NCBI GenBank assembly: GCA_964507395.1
Contig: CAZDQE010000038.1
Span: 1 to 22,133, forward strand
DNA from: SIG575 sp964507395
GTDB lineage: Bacteria > Bacillota > Clostridia > Oscillospirales > Acutalibacteraceae
Direction: 5' to 3'
DNA: 22,133 nt
Shown: piece after piece, positions 14,486-21,891 of the stretch
How positions within the stretch are numbered: position 1 is the stretch's first letter
Layout of the letters: every line of letters starts with the position of its first letter
Translations under genes and position numbers: made by a program
The notes under the pieces: model-generated
What the model saw: the letters and a program-made list of their open reading frames with translations, nothing else
Databases searched by the model: none
What the model was told of the DNA's origin: nothing

Positions 14486-15219
14486 AAACCTATCTTAATT
14501 ATATAGAAAACGTAAAAAATATAATTGAAAAAATTGAAACAAAAGGTGCTGAAAGCCTTGAAAAAGCAGCAGCACTTTTCAGCGAAACATTAATAAACAA
14601 CAAGAGAATCTACCTTTTCGGCACAGGCCATTCCCACATGCTTTCAGAAGAGCTTTTCTACAGAGCAGGCGGACTTGTTAATATTCAGCCTGTCCTTGTT
14701 GAGCCTTTGATGCTTCACGTTTCAGCATCAGACAGCACACTTGCAGAGCGTGTTGAAGGCTATGCAGAAAAGATTTTTGAAGAATATAAAATGAGCGAGG
14801 GCGATACAATCGTAATCATTTCCAACTCAGGCAGAAACGGTGTTATTGTTGACATGGCACTTCTCTGTAAAGAAAAGGGACTGAATGTTGTCTGCCTTAC
14901 AAACCTTGAGCATACATATGCAGGTGCTTCCCGTCACAAGAGCGGTAAAAGACTTTGCGAAATTGCAGATGTAGTTCTTGATAACTTCGGCTGTATTGGC
15001 GATGCATGTGTTGAGGTTGAAGGTGTTGAGGGCAAAATCTGTCCCACATCAACTGTTGCAGGTGCGCTGATTCTCAACGCAATTGTAGCAGAAGCAGTAG
15101 ATATGTGTGCAAAGAAAGGCTTCTCACCTGAGCATTTTGCAAGCTCAAACGTTGACGGCGGTGACGAAATCAACAATAAGCTTGTTGAAAAATATAAAAA
15201 GGAGATTAAACACCTTTGA
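14482..15219 (+). CDS. SIS-domain sugar-phosphate protein (UPF0309-like)
   Basis: This 245-aa protein is a single SIS (sugar isomerase) domain of the UPF0309 type. Motifs: the phosphosugar-binding loop FGTGHSH (46-52), IISNSGRNG (112-120) and HKSGKRLCEIADVVLDN (152-168), then FASSNVDGGDEIN near the end, which carries acid and amide residues expected in the active site. It lacks the motifs of MurQ etherases and is shorter (MurQ is about 300 aa). The reaction is unknown; isomerisation, deacetylation-linked handling or binding of GlcNAc-6-phosphate from the upstream kinase is an inference from context. It overlaps its neighbours by 4 nt on each side (ATGA upstream, TTGA downstream), so the three genes are made together. 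Confidence 0.8.
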   Translation: MKTYLNYIENVKNIIEKIETKGAESLEKAAALFSETLINNKRIYLFGTGHSHMLSEELFYRAGGLVNIQPVLVEPLMLHVSASDSTLAERVEGYAEKIFEEYKMSEGDTIVIISNSGRNGVIVDMALLCKEKGLNVVCLTNLEHTYAGASRHKSGKRLCEIADVVLDNFGCIGDACVEVEGVEGKICPTSTVAGALILNAIVAEAVDMCAKKGFSPEHFASSNVDGGDEINNKLVEKYKKEIKHL

Positions 15220-16868
15220 TTTATCCAATTCCTCAGAAAAATAATCTTGTCGGCGAAAAACTTTCCGTTCGGAAAGTGAATTTCACAGGTGACTTTGTAT
15301 CCGTTGCAGAAAAGGTTTTTGCAATGTATGATTTGCCTGTAGATTCTGACGGTTTCCCCGCAGAGATTAAAATTTCAGACAGTAAAAAAACTACATATAT
15401 TGATTCTCTTTCACGCCTCAGTGATGAAAAATATTTCATTGAAGTGAGCGGTGAAAAAATTGTCATCGAAGCCTCTTCAGAACGCGGTGTTTTCAGAGCG
15501 GTAAATACTCTTGCAAAGCTGATTGACAAGAATGAACTGAAAGAAGGCACACTTGAAGACTATCCGCTTTTTGCAAAAAGGGGATATATTGAAGGCTTTT
15601 ACGGTGACACATGGGAGCAGAGCAAGCGTCTTTCCGTAATGTCGCTTATGGCGAAATACGGCATGAATACTTTCTATTATGCTCCCAAGGATGACGAGTA
15701 TCACCGTGAAAAATGGAGAGAGGTTTATCCTGAAAAAGGATTGTCAGAGCTTAAAAACCTCTTTGATTTTGCCACGGAAAACGAGCTTGATTTCTGCTGG
15801 TCAATCGGCCCCGGACTTACTTACAAATACACATCAGATGAGGACTTTGATTTGCTGATAAACAAAATCAAAAATGTTTACTCAATCGGTGTGAGAAATT
15901 TCGGACTTCTTCTTGATGATATCCCTGCAGATTTTCAGTATGAGGATGACGGCAAGGCCTTTGACAGCACTGTAGATGCTCATATTTTCCTTGTGAACAA
16001 AACCTACGATGTGCTGAAAGAGTTTGATTCGTCAATCACTCTTACAGTCTGTCCCACACAGTATTTCGGTGACGAAAAAGGATATTATATTTCAAAATTC
16101 GGCTCAGGCATTCCTGCAGATGTGAGCCTTTTCTGGACAGGTGCTGAAATTTGTTCCCGTGTGCAGACCGTGAGAGAAGCAGATGAATTCTTCCGCTCAA
16201 CAAGGCACAGACCGCTTTACTGGGACAATTTCCCCGTTAACGATGCGGAAATGTTTCAGGAGATGCACATAGGCGCTCTTATCGGCAGAGATAAGGACCT
16301 TTATAAGTCATGTGAGGGAATAATTTCAAATGTTATGGAATATGCGGAATGTTCAAAAATTCCGCTGATGACAATTGCAGATTATCTCTGGAATCCGCTC
16401 GCTTATAACCCGGATTCATCTCTTGACAATGCCCATGATGAAATGCTGGGCGAAAACAAGAAGTTGTTCTTCTATTTTGCAGAGCATCTCGGTGTTTCCT
16501 GTCTTAACAGACACGCATCAGCATTTATGAGTGAAATGTTTGAAAAGGTGAATTTCCAGAAAGCTATCGGAAATAAGGCAAAATCCCTTGAAATTTTCCG
16601 TGAGTATATTGATAAGTGCAGAGAGTGTCTTGCGCTTCTCAGTGACACATCAGTGCCACTTTTTGAGGAACTGAAAAAGTGGACGGGGAAATTTTCACTG
16701 TGCTGTGACGTGCTTGATGCACTTTACGATATGTGGGAAAATCCCGATGAAAACAAGAAAGCGAAATTATCAGACCTTCTTGAAAAATACAACTCTGATG
16801 CAGTTGTTCTAACAGGCTTCTGTCTTCGTGAAAATGCAGAAAAAACATTGAAAGATTTTAATAAATAA
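15216..16868 (+). CDS. GH84 beta-N-acetylglucosaminidase (O-GlcNAcase-like)
   Basis: This 550-aa glycosidase should release terminal beta-linked GlcNAc by substrate-assisted catalysis. An N-terminal GH20b-like domain (1-115) precedes the TIM barrel, which begins RGYIEGFYGDTW (122-133), the GH84 entry motif, followed by YGMNTFYYAPKDDEYHREKW (148-167). The catalytic pair is Asp234-Asp235 in LLLDDIP. A helical tail spans about 420-550. Unlike secreted clostridial GH84 hyaluronidases such as NagJ, there is no signal peptide, anchor or carbohydrate-binding module, so it probably acts in the cytoplasm on imported saccharides. It begins at TTG, overlapping the SIS gene by 4 nt, with AAGGAG about 11 nt upstream; no better in-frame start exists nearby. 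It ends the operon before a bidirectional terminator. Confidence 0.92.
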   Translation: MIYPIPQKNNLVGEKLSVRKVNFTGDFVSVAEKVFAMYDLPVDSDGFPAEIKISDSKKTTYIDSLSRLSDEKYFIEVSGEKIVIEASSERGVFRAVNTLAKLIDKNELKEGTLEDYPLFAKRGYIEGFYGDTWEQSKRLSVMSLMAKYGMNTFYYAPKDDEYHREKWREVYPEKGLSELKNLFDFATENELDFCWSIGPGLTYKYTSDEDFDLLINKIKNVYSIGVRNFGLLLDDIPADFQYEDDGKAFDSTVDAHIFLVNKTYDVLKEFDSSITLTVCPTQYFGDEKGYYISKFGSGIPADVSLFWTGAEICSRVQTVREADEFFRSTRHRPLYWDNFPVNDAEMFQEMHIGALIGRDKDLYKSCEGIISNVMEYAECSKIPLMTIADYLWNPLAYNPDSSLDNAHDEMLGENKKLFFYFAEHLGVSCLNRHASAFMSEMFEKVNFQKAIGNKAKSLEIFREYIDKCRECLALLSDTSVPLFEELKKWTGKFSLCCDVLDALYDMWENPDENKKAKLSDLLEKYNSDAVVLTGFCLRENAEKTLKDFNK

Positions 16869-16880
16869 TTGCATTTTAAA

Positions 16881-16914
16881 AACCGCTTTTCCAATCTCGG
16901 AAAAGCGGCTTTTC
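16881..16914. terminator. Bidirectional intrinsic terminator
   Basis: CCGCTTTTCC (16883-16892) pairs with GGAAAAGCGG (16899-16908), loop AATCTC. T-rich bases follow on the plus side (CTTTTCTTCT) and A-rich bases precede it, giving a T-run for the minus strand. It serves the convergent GH84 operon and HAD gene. Confidence 0.9.
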
Positions 16915-16970
16915 TTCTCTTGATATAACTCTTTTTCTATCTCTTACTCTATCTTTGCGTTACAAAATAT

Positions 16971-17531
16971 TTACTGTAACACTTCCTGCAGTTTTTCGAT
17001 GCCTGTAAAATGTATGGGAGTAATTCCGAGTGAGGGGAGTTGCTCTAAATTCTTCAGGTTATCGTCAATCATATAAACCTTGTCAAATTTTTTCTCAAAA
17101 GAGTTTACACAGTGAAGATAAATCTCAGGATTTGGTTTTGACATTTTTAAATTGCAGGAAATGAAAATTTTATCAAAAAGATATTCAAGCCTGTAATCTT
17201 CCATCAGCTTTTCCACAAATCCAAGGGGCGCGTTTGAAAGGAGAATGACAGTATATTCTTTTCTGAGTTTTTCAATCACAGGAATAATTTTTTCATCAAG
17301 AACAATTAAATCGTTCCATTCCTTTATGATTCTTTCTTTATCCATTCCGATTTCACGGCTCATGCCGTCAAAAATTTCGTCAAGAGTAATCTCACCTAAA
17401 TCACCGGGAACAAAGAATTTGTCTTTCAGCTCGGCAGCCTTTTCGGGAGAAAAATATCTCTCGAAAAATATAGGCGCAATCTCACCGAAAATAACACCGA
17501 AACAGTCAAAAATAATAAGCTCGTTTTTCAT
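16971..17531 (-). CDS. HAD superfamily (subfamily IA) hydrolase
   Basis: This 186-aa cytoplasmic HAD hydrolase has motif I FDCFGVI (8-14) with nucleophile Asp9, motif II LLSNA (97-101), motif III lysine in KMSKPNPEIY (129-138), and motif IV MIDDNLKN (154-161) with Asp156-Asp157. The cap between motifs I and II is helical, as in subfamily IA. At motif I +2, where phosphatases carry the acid-base Asp, there is Phe11; dehalogenases have Tyr there. The protein may therefore not be an ordinary phosphatase. The substrate is unknown. It has its own promoter (TTGAAC-17 nt-TATAAT) and a ribosome binding site GGTGAT. Confidence 0.85.
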   Translation of the reverse strand: MKNELIIFDCFGVIFGEIAPIFFERYFSPEKAAELKDKFFVPGDLGEITLDEIFDGMSREIGMDKERIIKEWNDLIVLDEKIIPVIEKLRKEYTVILLSNAPLGFVEKLMEDYRLEYLFDKIFISCNLKMSKPNPEIYLHCVNSFEKKFDKVYMIDDNLKNLEQLPSLGITPIHFTGIEKLQEVLQ

Positions 17532-17548
17532 ATAACATCACCGCTATA

Positions 17549-17577
17549 ATTATATCATCTTTTTCGCTGAAGTTCAA
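17549..17577 (-). promoter_or_regulatory. Promoter of the HAD hydrolase gene
   Basis: On the minus strand TTGAAC (17577-17572) and TATAAT (17554-17549) are 17 nt apart, with the start codon about 18 nt further on. Confidence 0.75.
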
Positions 17578-17621
17578 TAATAAAAGGTGCTGAAAAATTA
17601 TTGTTTAGTTGATTAAACAAC

Positions 17622-17747
17622 ATAGGCTTCCCCTTGAGGGGAAGCTGTCACCGTAAGGTGACTGATGAGGTGTAGAAAACGAAGTTTTCGTACATTTATT
17701 AAAGTTTGCTTAATTATGCACCTTTCCACCTCATCCACCGCAAGCGA
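17622..17747. repeat. Hairpin-rich intergenic repeat element
   Basis: Several stems lie in tandem: GCTTCCCC-ttga-GGGGAAGC (17627-17646), GTCACC-gtaa-GGTGAC (17647-17662), and GAAAAC-gaa-GTTTTC (about 17675-17689). The whole is bracketed by TGATGAGGTG (17663-17672) and the complementary CACCTCATCC (17727-17736). It fits a miniature mobile-type repeat of a kind widespread in Clostridia (from memory). It abuts the stop codon of the XRE gene at 17750-17748. Confidence 0.72.
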
Positions 17748-18830
17748 CTAATTATCAAGCATTTTAATAATCTCTCTGAATTCTTTTGTCGCCTTGAATT
17801 CCTCAGACAGGGGATATTTTTCTGTCAGAAGATGCTTCATCTGACTTGTTGCAACGTAGGTTGAGCCCAGAGTGTGCTTGTCAAAAATTTTGCCCTCAAA
17901 CATCACAGAGTGCATTGTTGTAAGCCTGTCTAGACTGTCAAACTGTTTTGCAAGCTCACACATTTTTCTGAAATTTTTCAAAGCATTTTCCTTGTCGCCC
18001 AACTTGAAATATCCCACACCGATATGTCCGTGCAAATACATTATTATTCTCCACATTTTGCCGTAGTTGCCGTCATTGTAGGCAAAGTTCATGAAATCAA
18101 TTTCTTTTTTGAAAGCCTCAATCTGCCACTTGTCAGAAAATTTTTCATTATAAAAAAAGTAGTGGGAGAAAAACGTGTTGCGAAGTAAAAAATTTTCTTC
18201 AATAGCACTCTGTATTTTGCAGTCGCGCTCAGGATGATTTTCAGGGAAGAACGTGCTGAACATCTCACGTCCGTCACGCATGTCAGGCATTTCACGGATG
18301 ATTTTTTCACACATTTCAAATGTAACATTACTGTTTTCTGTGCACATCTGAGAATGGTAAAATTCAATAATAGCTCGTTTGGCCTTTATTCTGATTCTGT
18401 CATCTGTGCAGTTTTCCTGAATATTTGTATAAATTGTGTTCACTTCAGAAGTAACGGCGGCTAAATCTTCAGAATATCGCACAAGACAACCGAGGTATCT
18501 TATAAGTACACGGAAATCGGTAGGATATTTTTCTTTTAAATCGTTTATGATTTTCTGCATAAGTTCGGAGTCTGTCAGATGGTCATATTCATTTAATTTT
18601 TCTCTGATTTCCTTTTCATTTTCCGCCCTGTTTACGCCTAAAAGTTCATCAACGCTCACCTTGAAAAATGATGCGATTTCGGGAAGTATTGCAATATCAG
18701 GAAATGTGTCACCACGTTCCCATTTGCTTACCGCCTGAAAGGAAACGCCAAGGAATTCTGCAAGCTTTTCCTGTGTGAGATTTCTTTTTCTTCTCAGTTC
18801 CTTTAAATTTTCACCTAAATAAATATTCAT
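17748..18830 (-). CDS. XRE-family transcriptional regulator with TPR-like C-terminal domain
   Basis: This 360-aa DNA-binding protein has an N-terminal Cro/C1-type helix-turn-helix (about 6-62: LKELRRKRNLTQEKLAEFLG, then VSFQAVSKWERGDTFPDI). The remaining 290 residues are helical and acidic, with repeat-like pairs of helices reminiscent of TPR sensor domains (GYFKLGDKENALKNFRKMCELA at about 275-296), where a peptide or small ligand might bind. The start has GAGGTGAAAAC. A perfect palindrome just upstream of the ribosome binding site suggests self-regulation. It is divergent from the Gfo/Idh/MocA gene, a likely target. Its 3' end touches an intergenic repeat, so its last residues may have been reset by that insertion. 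Confidence 0.85.
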   Translation of the reverse strand: MNIYLGENLKELRRKRNLTQEKLAEFLGVSFQAVSKWERGDTFPDIAILPEIASFFKVSVDELLGVNRAENEKEIREKLNEYDHLTDSELMQKIINDLKEKYPTDFRVLIRYLGCLVRYSEDLAAVTSEVNTIYTNIQENCTDDRIRIKAKRAIIEFYHSQMCTENSNVTFEMCEKIIREMPDMRDGREMFSTFFPENHPERDCKIQSAIEENFLLRNTFFSHYFFYNEKFSDKWQIEAFKKEIDFMNFAYNDGNYGKMWRIIMYLHGHIGVGYFKLGDKENALKNFRKMCELAKQFDSLDRLTTMHSVMFEGKIFDKHTLGSTYVATSQMKHLLTEKYPLSEEFKATKEFREIIKMLDN

Positions 18831-18843
18831 GTTTTCACCTCAA

Positions 18844-18858
18844 AAGTAATCATTACTT
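18844..18858. promoter_or_regulatory. Palindromic operator candidate
   Basis: AAGTAAT-C-ATTACTT is a perfect 7-bp inverted repeat around one base, 14-28 nt before the XRE start codon and downstream of its promoter. This is a fitting place for repression by the XRE protein itself. Confidence 0.6.
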
Positions 18859-18886
18859 ACATTTTCAGTAGCGCTGCTGTGATTTA

Positions 18887-18915
18887 ATAATAACTCACTT
18901 TGTGAAACAAATCAA
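18887..18915 (-). promoter_or_regulatory. Promoter of the XRE regulator gene
   Basis: On the minus strand TTGATT (18915-18910) and TATTAT (18892-18887) are 17 nt apart; the palindrome at 18844-18858 lies in the resulting leader. Confidence 0.7.
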
Positions 18916-18965
18916 TAACTGATTATTTGAGAATTTTTCTAACATCAGTTGAATTGTAAAATCTA

Positions 18966-18994
18966 TTGATTTACCTGTTCGGTTGTGATAAAAT
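18966..18994 (+). promoter_or_regulatory. Promoter of the Gfo/Idh/MocA gene
   Basis: TTGATT (18966-18971) and TAAAAT (18989-18994) are 17 nt apart, with AAGGAGAG and the ATG about 30 nt later. A TGTGA-N10-TCACA dyad (18985-19004) overlaps the -10; its meaning is uncertain. Confidence 0.65.
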
Positions 18995-19024
18995 AATCTC
19001 ACACCAACTTAAGGAGAGATAAAC

Positions 19025-20113
19025 ATGAGCGAAAAAATTATAAAAGTGGGCGTTGTAGGTCTTGGCAGAGGTACTGCAGTTGCAAGATGTCTTGCAGGGC
19101 TTAAAAATGCAAAGCTGGTTTCAGTATGCGACCACAATCCCGCTATTCTCAAATCAGGTTATGAGGAGCTTGCAGAGGCAGTGAATGACCCCGATCTCAT
19201 TCAGTTCAGCGATTATGATGAATTCCTCAAATCAGATATAGATGCAGTTATCGTGGCTACAGAGGCAGTTTACCATGTGCCCATTGTTAAAAAGGCTTTT
19301 GAGGCAGGCAAACACGTTCTTTGTGAGATTCCTTCAGTAAATTCTCTTGAAGAAGCCAAAGAGCTCAAAGCAATCTGCCTTGCACATCCTGAGCTTACAT
19401 ATATGGCTGCGGAAAACTGCTGCTACTGGGCATTTATCGAAACATGGAAGAAGATGCACGAGGACGGACAGTTCGGTGAAATTGCCTATGCTGAAGCAGA
19501 ATATCTCCATGCGCTTAACCCTGATGAAATGTCACCTACATATTATCCGGAGGGTCACTGGAGAACATATCAGCCTGCAATCAGATATCTGACACATGAA
19601 CTTGGTCCTCTTCTTTATGTTATGAATGACCGTTGTGTCAGCGTAACTTGTATGGAAGCAGACATCAATTATGACCCTTATACACCTGAAAGAAAAGAAA
19701 CAGGTGTTGCACTTTTCAAAACAGCTAAGGGTGCAGTGATCAGACTTCTCGTGTCTTTCGGCGCATATACGAGCTATGACCATAATTACCGTATCTGCGG
19801 AACAAGAGGTACAATTGAAACAGACCGCAGAGATATTGTCGACCGTTCACATTCACTTGCCAGCCTTTCAAGCATTCCGGGAACATTTTCAGCAAAGATT
19901 GATATTCCCGTAACAACCTGCTACGAGGGCGAAGATTCAAGCGGACACGGCGGCGCAGATGCAAAAATGGTAAAGGATTTCATTGATTGCCTTGCAGAAA
20001 ACAGAAAGCCTGCACTTGATGTTGATTTTGCAATTCAGATGTCACTTCCCGGCATCCTTGCACACGAATCCGCAGAGCAGGGCGGAGCACCTATCGAAAT
20101 CCCCGAAATCTAA
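19025..20113 (+). CDS. Gfo/Idh/MocA-family NAD(P)-dependent protein
   Basis: This 362-aa cytoplasmic protein has the Rossmann signature VGVVGLGRG (8-16), an acidic residue after the second strand (CDHN, 35-38), and the C-terminal alpha/beta domain of the family. At the place of the usual EKP motif it reads Glu101-Ile102-Pro103, so the conserved lysine is missing. The segment RYLTHELGPLLYVMNDR (187-203) supplies a candidate catalytic His191 and recalls GH109-type NAD-dependent glycosidases, which belong to this superfamily. It could be a sugar or cyclitol dehydrogenase or a redox-assisted glycosidase; the sequence does not decide. It stands alone between its promoter and a repeat, divergent from the XRE regulator. 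The start has AAGGAGAG. Confidence 0.85.
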   Translation: MSEKIIKVGVVGLGRGTAVARCLAGLKNAKLVSVCDHNPAILKSGYEELAEAVNDPDLIQFSDYDEFLKSDIDAVIVATEAVYHVPIVKKAFEAGKHVLCEIPSVNSLEEAKELKAICLAHPELTYMAAENCCYWAFIETWKKMHEDGQFGEIAYAEAEYLHALNPDEMSPTYYPEGHWRTYQPAIRYLTHELGPLLYVMNDRCVSVTCMEADINYDPYTPERKETGVALFKTAKGAVIRLLVSFGAYTSYDHNYRICGTRGTIETDRRDIVDRSHSLASLSSIPGTFSAKIDIPVTTCYEGEDSSGHGGADAKMVKDFIDCLAENRKPALDVDFAIQMSLPGILAHESAEQGGAPIEIPEI

Positions 20114-20140
20114 GATAGTTAATATATAAAGCAAAAAACA

Positions 20141-20200
20141 ACGGCTCCCTTGTGCAAAGGGAGTTGTCTGCTTCAGCAGACTGAGGGATTGTAAAAACCA
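20141..20200. repeat. Intergenic repeat with two hairpins
   Basis: CTCCCTT-gtgca-AAGGGAG (20145-20163) is followed by GTCTGC-ttca-GCAGAC (20166-20181) and TGAGGGATT. The order and wording resemble a short repeat scattered through many Clostridia genomes and are similar in plan to the element at 17622-17747. It lies just after the Gfo/Idh/MocA gene. Confidence 0.7.
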
Positions 20201-20204
20201 GAAC

Positions 20205-20240
20205 AAACAAAAGGGACTGCTTTCGCAGTCCCTTTAAACT
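20205..20240. terminator. Intrinsic terminator for the convergent symporter and Gfo/Idh/MocA genes
   Basis: AAAGGGACTGC (20210-20220) pairs perfectly with GCAGTCCCTTT (20225-20235) around TTTC. On the minus strand the stem is followed by TTTTGTTTGTT, giving a good terminator for the symporter gene; on the plus strand only a short T-run follows. Confidence 0.85.
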
Positions 20241-20256
20241 TTCACTGTAATCTGAA

Positions 20257-21828
20257 TTATGCTTCTTCAACATTACCGCTGCGTACAGCCTCGAAATCCT
20301 CTTGAATTTCTTTGCCGGGAGCAGGGGTGAGAAGTGAAACTACAACGATGCAGAGGCTTGAGAAGATGAATGCGGGAAGCAGTTCATAAATAGCAAATGC
20401 ACCGCCGAGGTTGCTGATTACAAGCTTCCACAGGAATACCATTCCTGCACCGCCGACCATACCTGCGATAGCACCGGCTTTGGTTGTGCGTTTCCAGAAG
20501 AGTGAGAAGAGCATAAGCGGTCCGAAAGTAGCACCGAAGCCTGCCCATGCGAAGGAAACAATCTGGAAGATTACGCTGTTTTCGTCAAGAGCAATAAGAA
20601 CACCTACAAGAGTAAGAGCGAGGAGCGTAATTCTTGTAACTATCATAACTTGTTTGTCAGTTGCATTTTTCTTGCAGATGCCCTGGAAGATGTTCTTTGC
20701 AAAAGCAGAAGCTGCAATGAGCAGGTAAGAGTCGGAAGAACTGATTGTAGCAGCGAGAATACCTGCCATAACAAAGCCTGCAAGGATGGGAGGCAATGAG
20801 CTTGTAGCAAGTGTGATGAAGATGTTTTCAGCGCTTGCCTTAGTAAGGTGTGCGGCAGGGAAGAGCTGTCTGCCTACGATACCGATGAAAACGGCAACTG
20901 CAAGTGAGATTACAACCCATACCATAGCGATTCTGCGTGAACGCTTTAATTCTTCCTCTTTGCGGATAGCCATGAATCTCAGAAGAACCTGAGGCATACC
21001 GAAATAACCGAGACCCCAAGCAAGCATTGAGCATACGGTAAGGAATCCGTATTCTGAAGCTTCACCGAAGAGAGGCTTGCCTGCTTCAACAATCTGCTGA
21101 CCTCCGTCGTCAAGAACGGGAGAAGCAAGACCAAAGAATTCAAGGAAACCGGGAATCTGCTGAGCATTTTCAATAACGGCACTGAGACCGCCTGCTTTAA
21201 CTGTGCTGATAATAACAATTACAGCCAGCGCAACGATCATAACGATGGACTGCATGAAGTCCGAAGCACTCTCAGCAAGGAATCCGCCGAGAATAGTGTA
21301 GAGCAGAACGAATGCAGCACCGACAATCAACATTGACTGATATGATGCACCGAAAAGCGTTGAGAAAAGCTTACCGCATGTAACAAAACAGCTTGATGCA
21401 TAAACCGTAAAGAAAATAAGAATGAACAAAGCTGATATTGTCATAATAATCTTTTTGTTCTCGCGGAAACGGTTAGAGAAAAATTCAGGCAAAGTGATAG
21501 AGTTGTTTGCTCTGATACTGTAACGGCGAAGACGCTTTGAAACGATAAGCCAGTTGATGTATGTACCTACTGCAAGACCGAATGCTGTCCAGAAAGCATC
21601 AGCCAGGCCGTACCAATAAGCAACACCGGGAAGTCCCATGAGAAGCCAGCCGCTCATGTCCGAAGCTTCAGCACTCATTGCTGTTACCCATGGGCCTAAA
21701 GAACGACCGCCTAAGAAATATTCTTCGGAGTTTTTGTTGGCACGTTTTGCATAAATTATGCCGATTGCAATAACAACTGCCATGTAGATGGCCATTGCAA
21801 TTAAAATTTGTATTGTATTTCCACTCAT
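20257..21828 (-). CDS. putP: Sodium/proline symporter (PutP-like, SSS family)
   Basis: This 523-aa inner-membrane transporter of the sodium:solute symporter family probably takes up proline with Na+. It has about 13 hydrophobic segments, matching PutP (502 aa in E. coli). The Na+-site segment SAEASDMSGWLLMGLPG (52-68) is almost PutP's own, with Asp57 in the known position, and SSSDSYLLIAASA later in the chain matches PutP TM9. The C-terminal tail is acidic (VRSGNVEEA). I choose the ATG at 21828, behind AAGGAGGT; an in-frame ATG at 21891 falls inside the promoter. It has its own promoter and terminator. Osmotic or nutritional regulation is possible but not shown. Confidence 0.92.
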   Translation of the reverse strand: MSGNTIQILIAMAIYMAVVIAIGIIYAKRANKNSEEYFLGGRSLGPWVTAMSAEASDMSGWLLMGLPGVAYWYGLADAFWTAFGLAVGTYINWLIVSKRLRRYSIRANNSITLPEFFSNRFRENKKIIMTISALFILIFFTVYASSCFVTCGKLFSTLFGASYQSMLIVGAAFVLLYTILGGFLAESASDFMQSIVMIVALAVIVIISTVKAGGLSAVIENAQQIPGFLEFFGLASPVLDDGGQQIVEAGKPLFGEASEYGFLTVCSMLAWGLGYFGMPQVLLRFMAIRKEEELKRSRRIAMVWVVISLAVAVFIGIVGRQLFPAAHLTKASAENIFITLATSSLPPILAGFVMAGILAATISSSDSYLLIAASAFAKNIFQGICKKNATDKQVMIVTRITLLALTLVGVLIALDENSVIFQIVSFAWAGFGATFGPLMLFSLFWKRTTKAGAIAGMVGGAGMVFLWKLVISNLGGAFAIYELLPAFIFSSLCIVVVSLLTPAPGKEIQEDFEAVRSGNVEEA

Positions 21829-21861
21829 TTTTTCTACCTCCTTGAAAATACTACGGATAAC

Positions 21862-21891
21862 ATTATACCACACCGTATGCGGTAAAATCAA
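21862..21891 (-). promoter_or_regulatory. Promoter of putP with inverted repeat in the spacer
   Basis: On the minus strand TTGATT (21891-21886) and TATAAT (21867-21862) are 18 nt apart. The spacer holds ACCG-N4-CGGT (about 21872-21883), a possible regulator site. Confidence 0.78.

Noticed and set aside
18985..19004. CRP-type site TGTGA-N-TCACA
   Set aside because: The spacing is 10 nt instead of 6, and CRP-cAMP control is not expected in Clostridia; kept only as a weak dyad.
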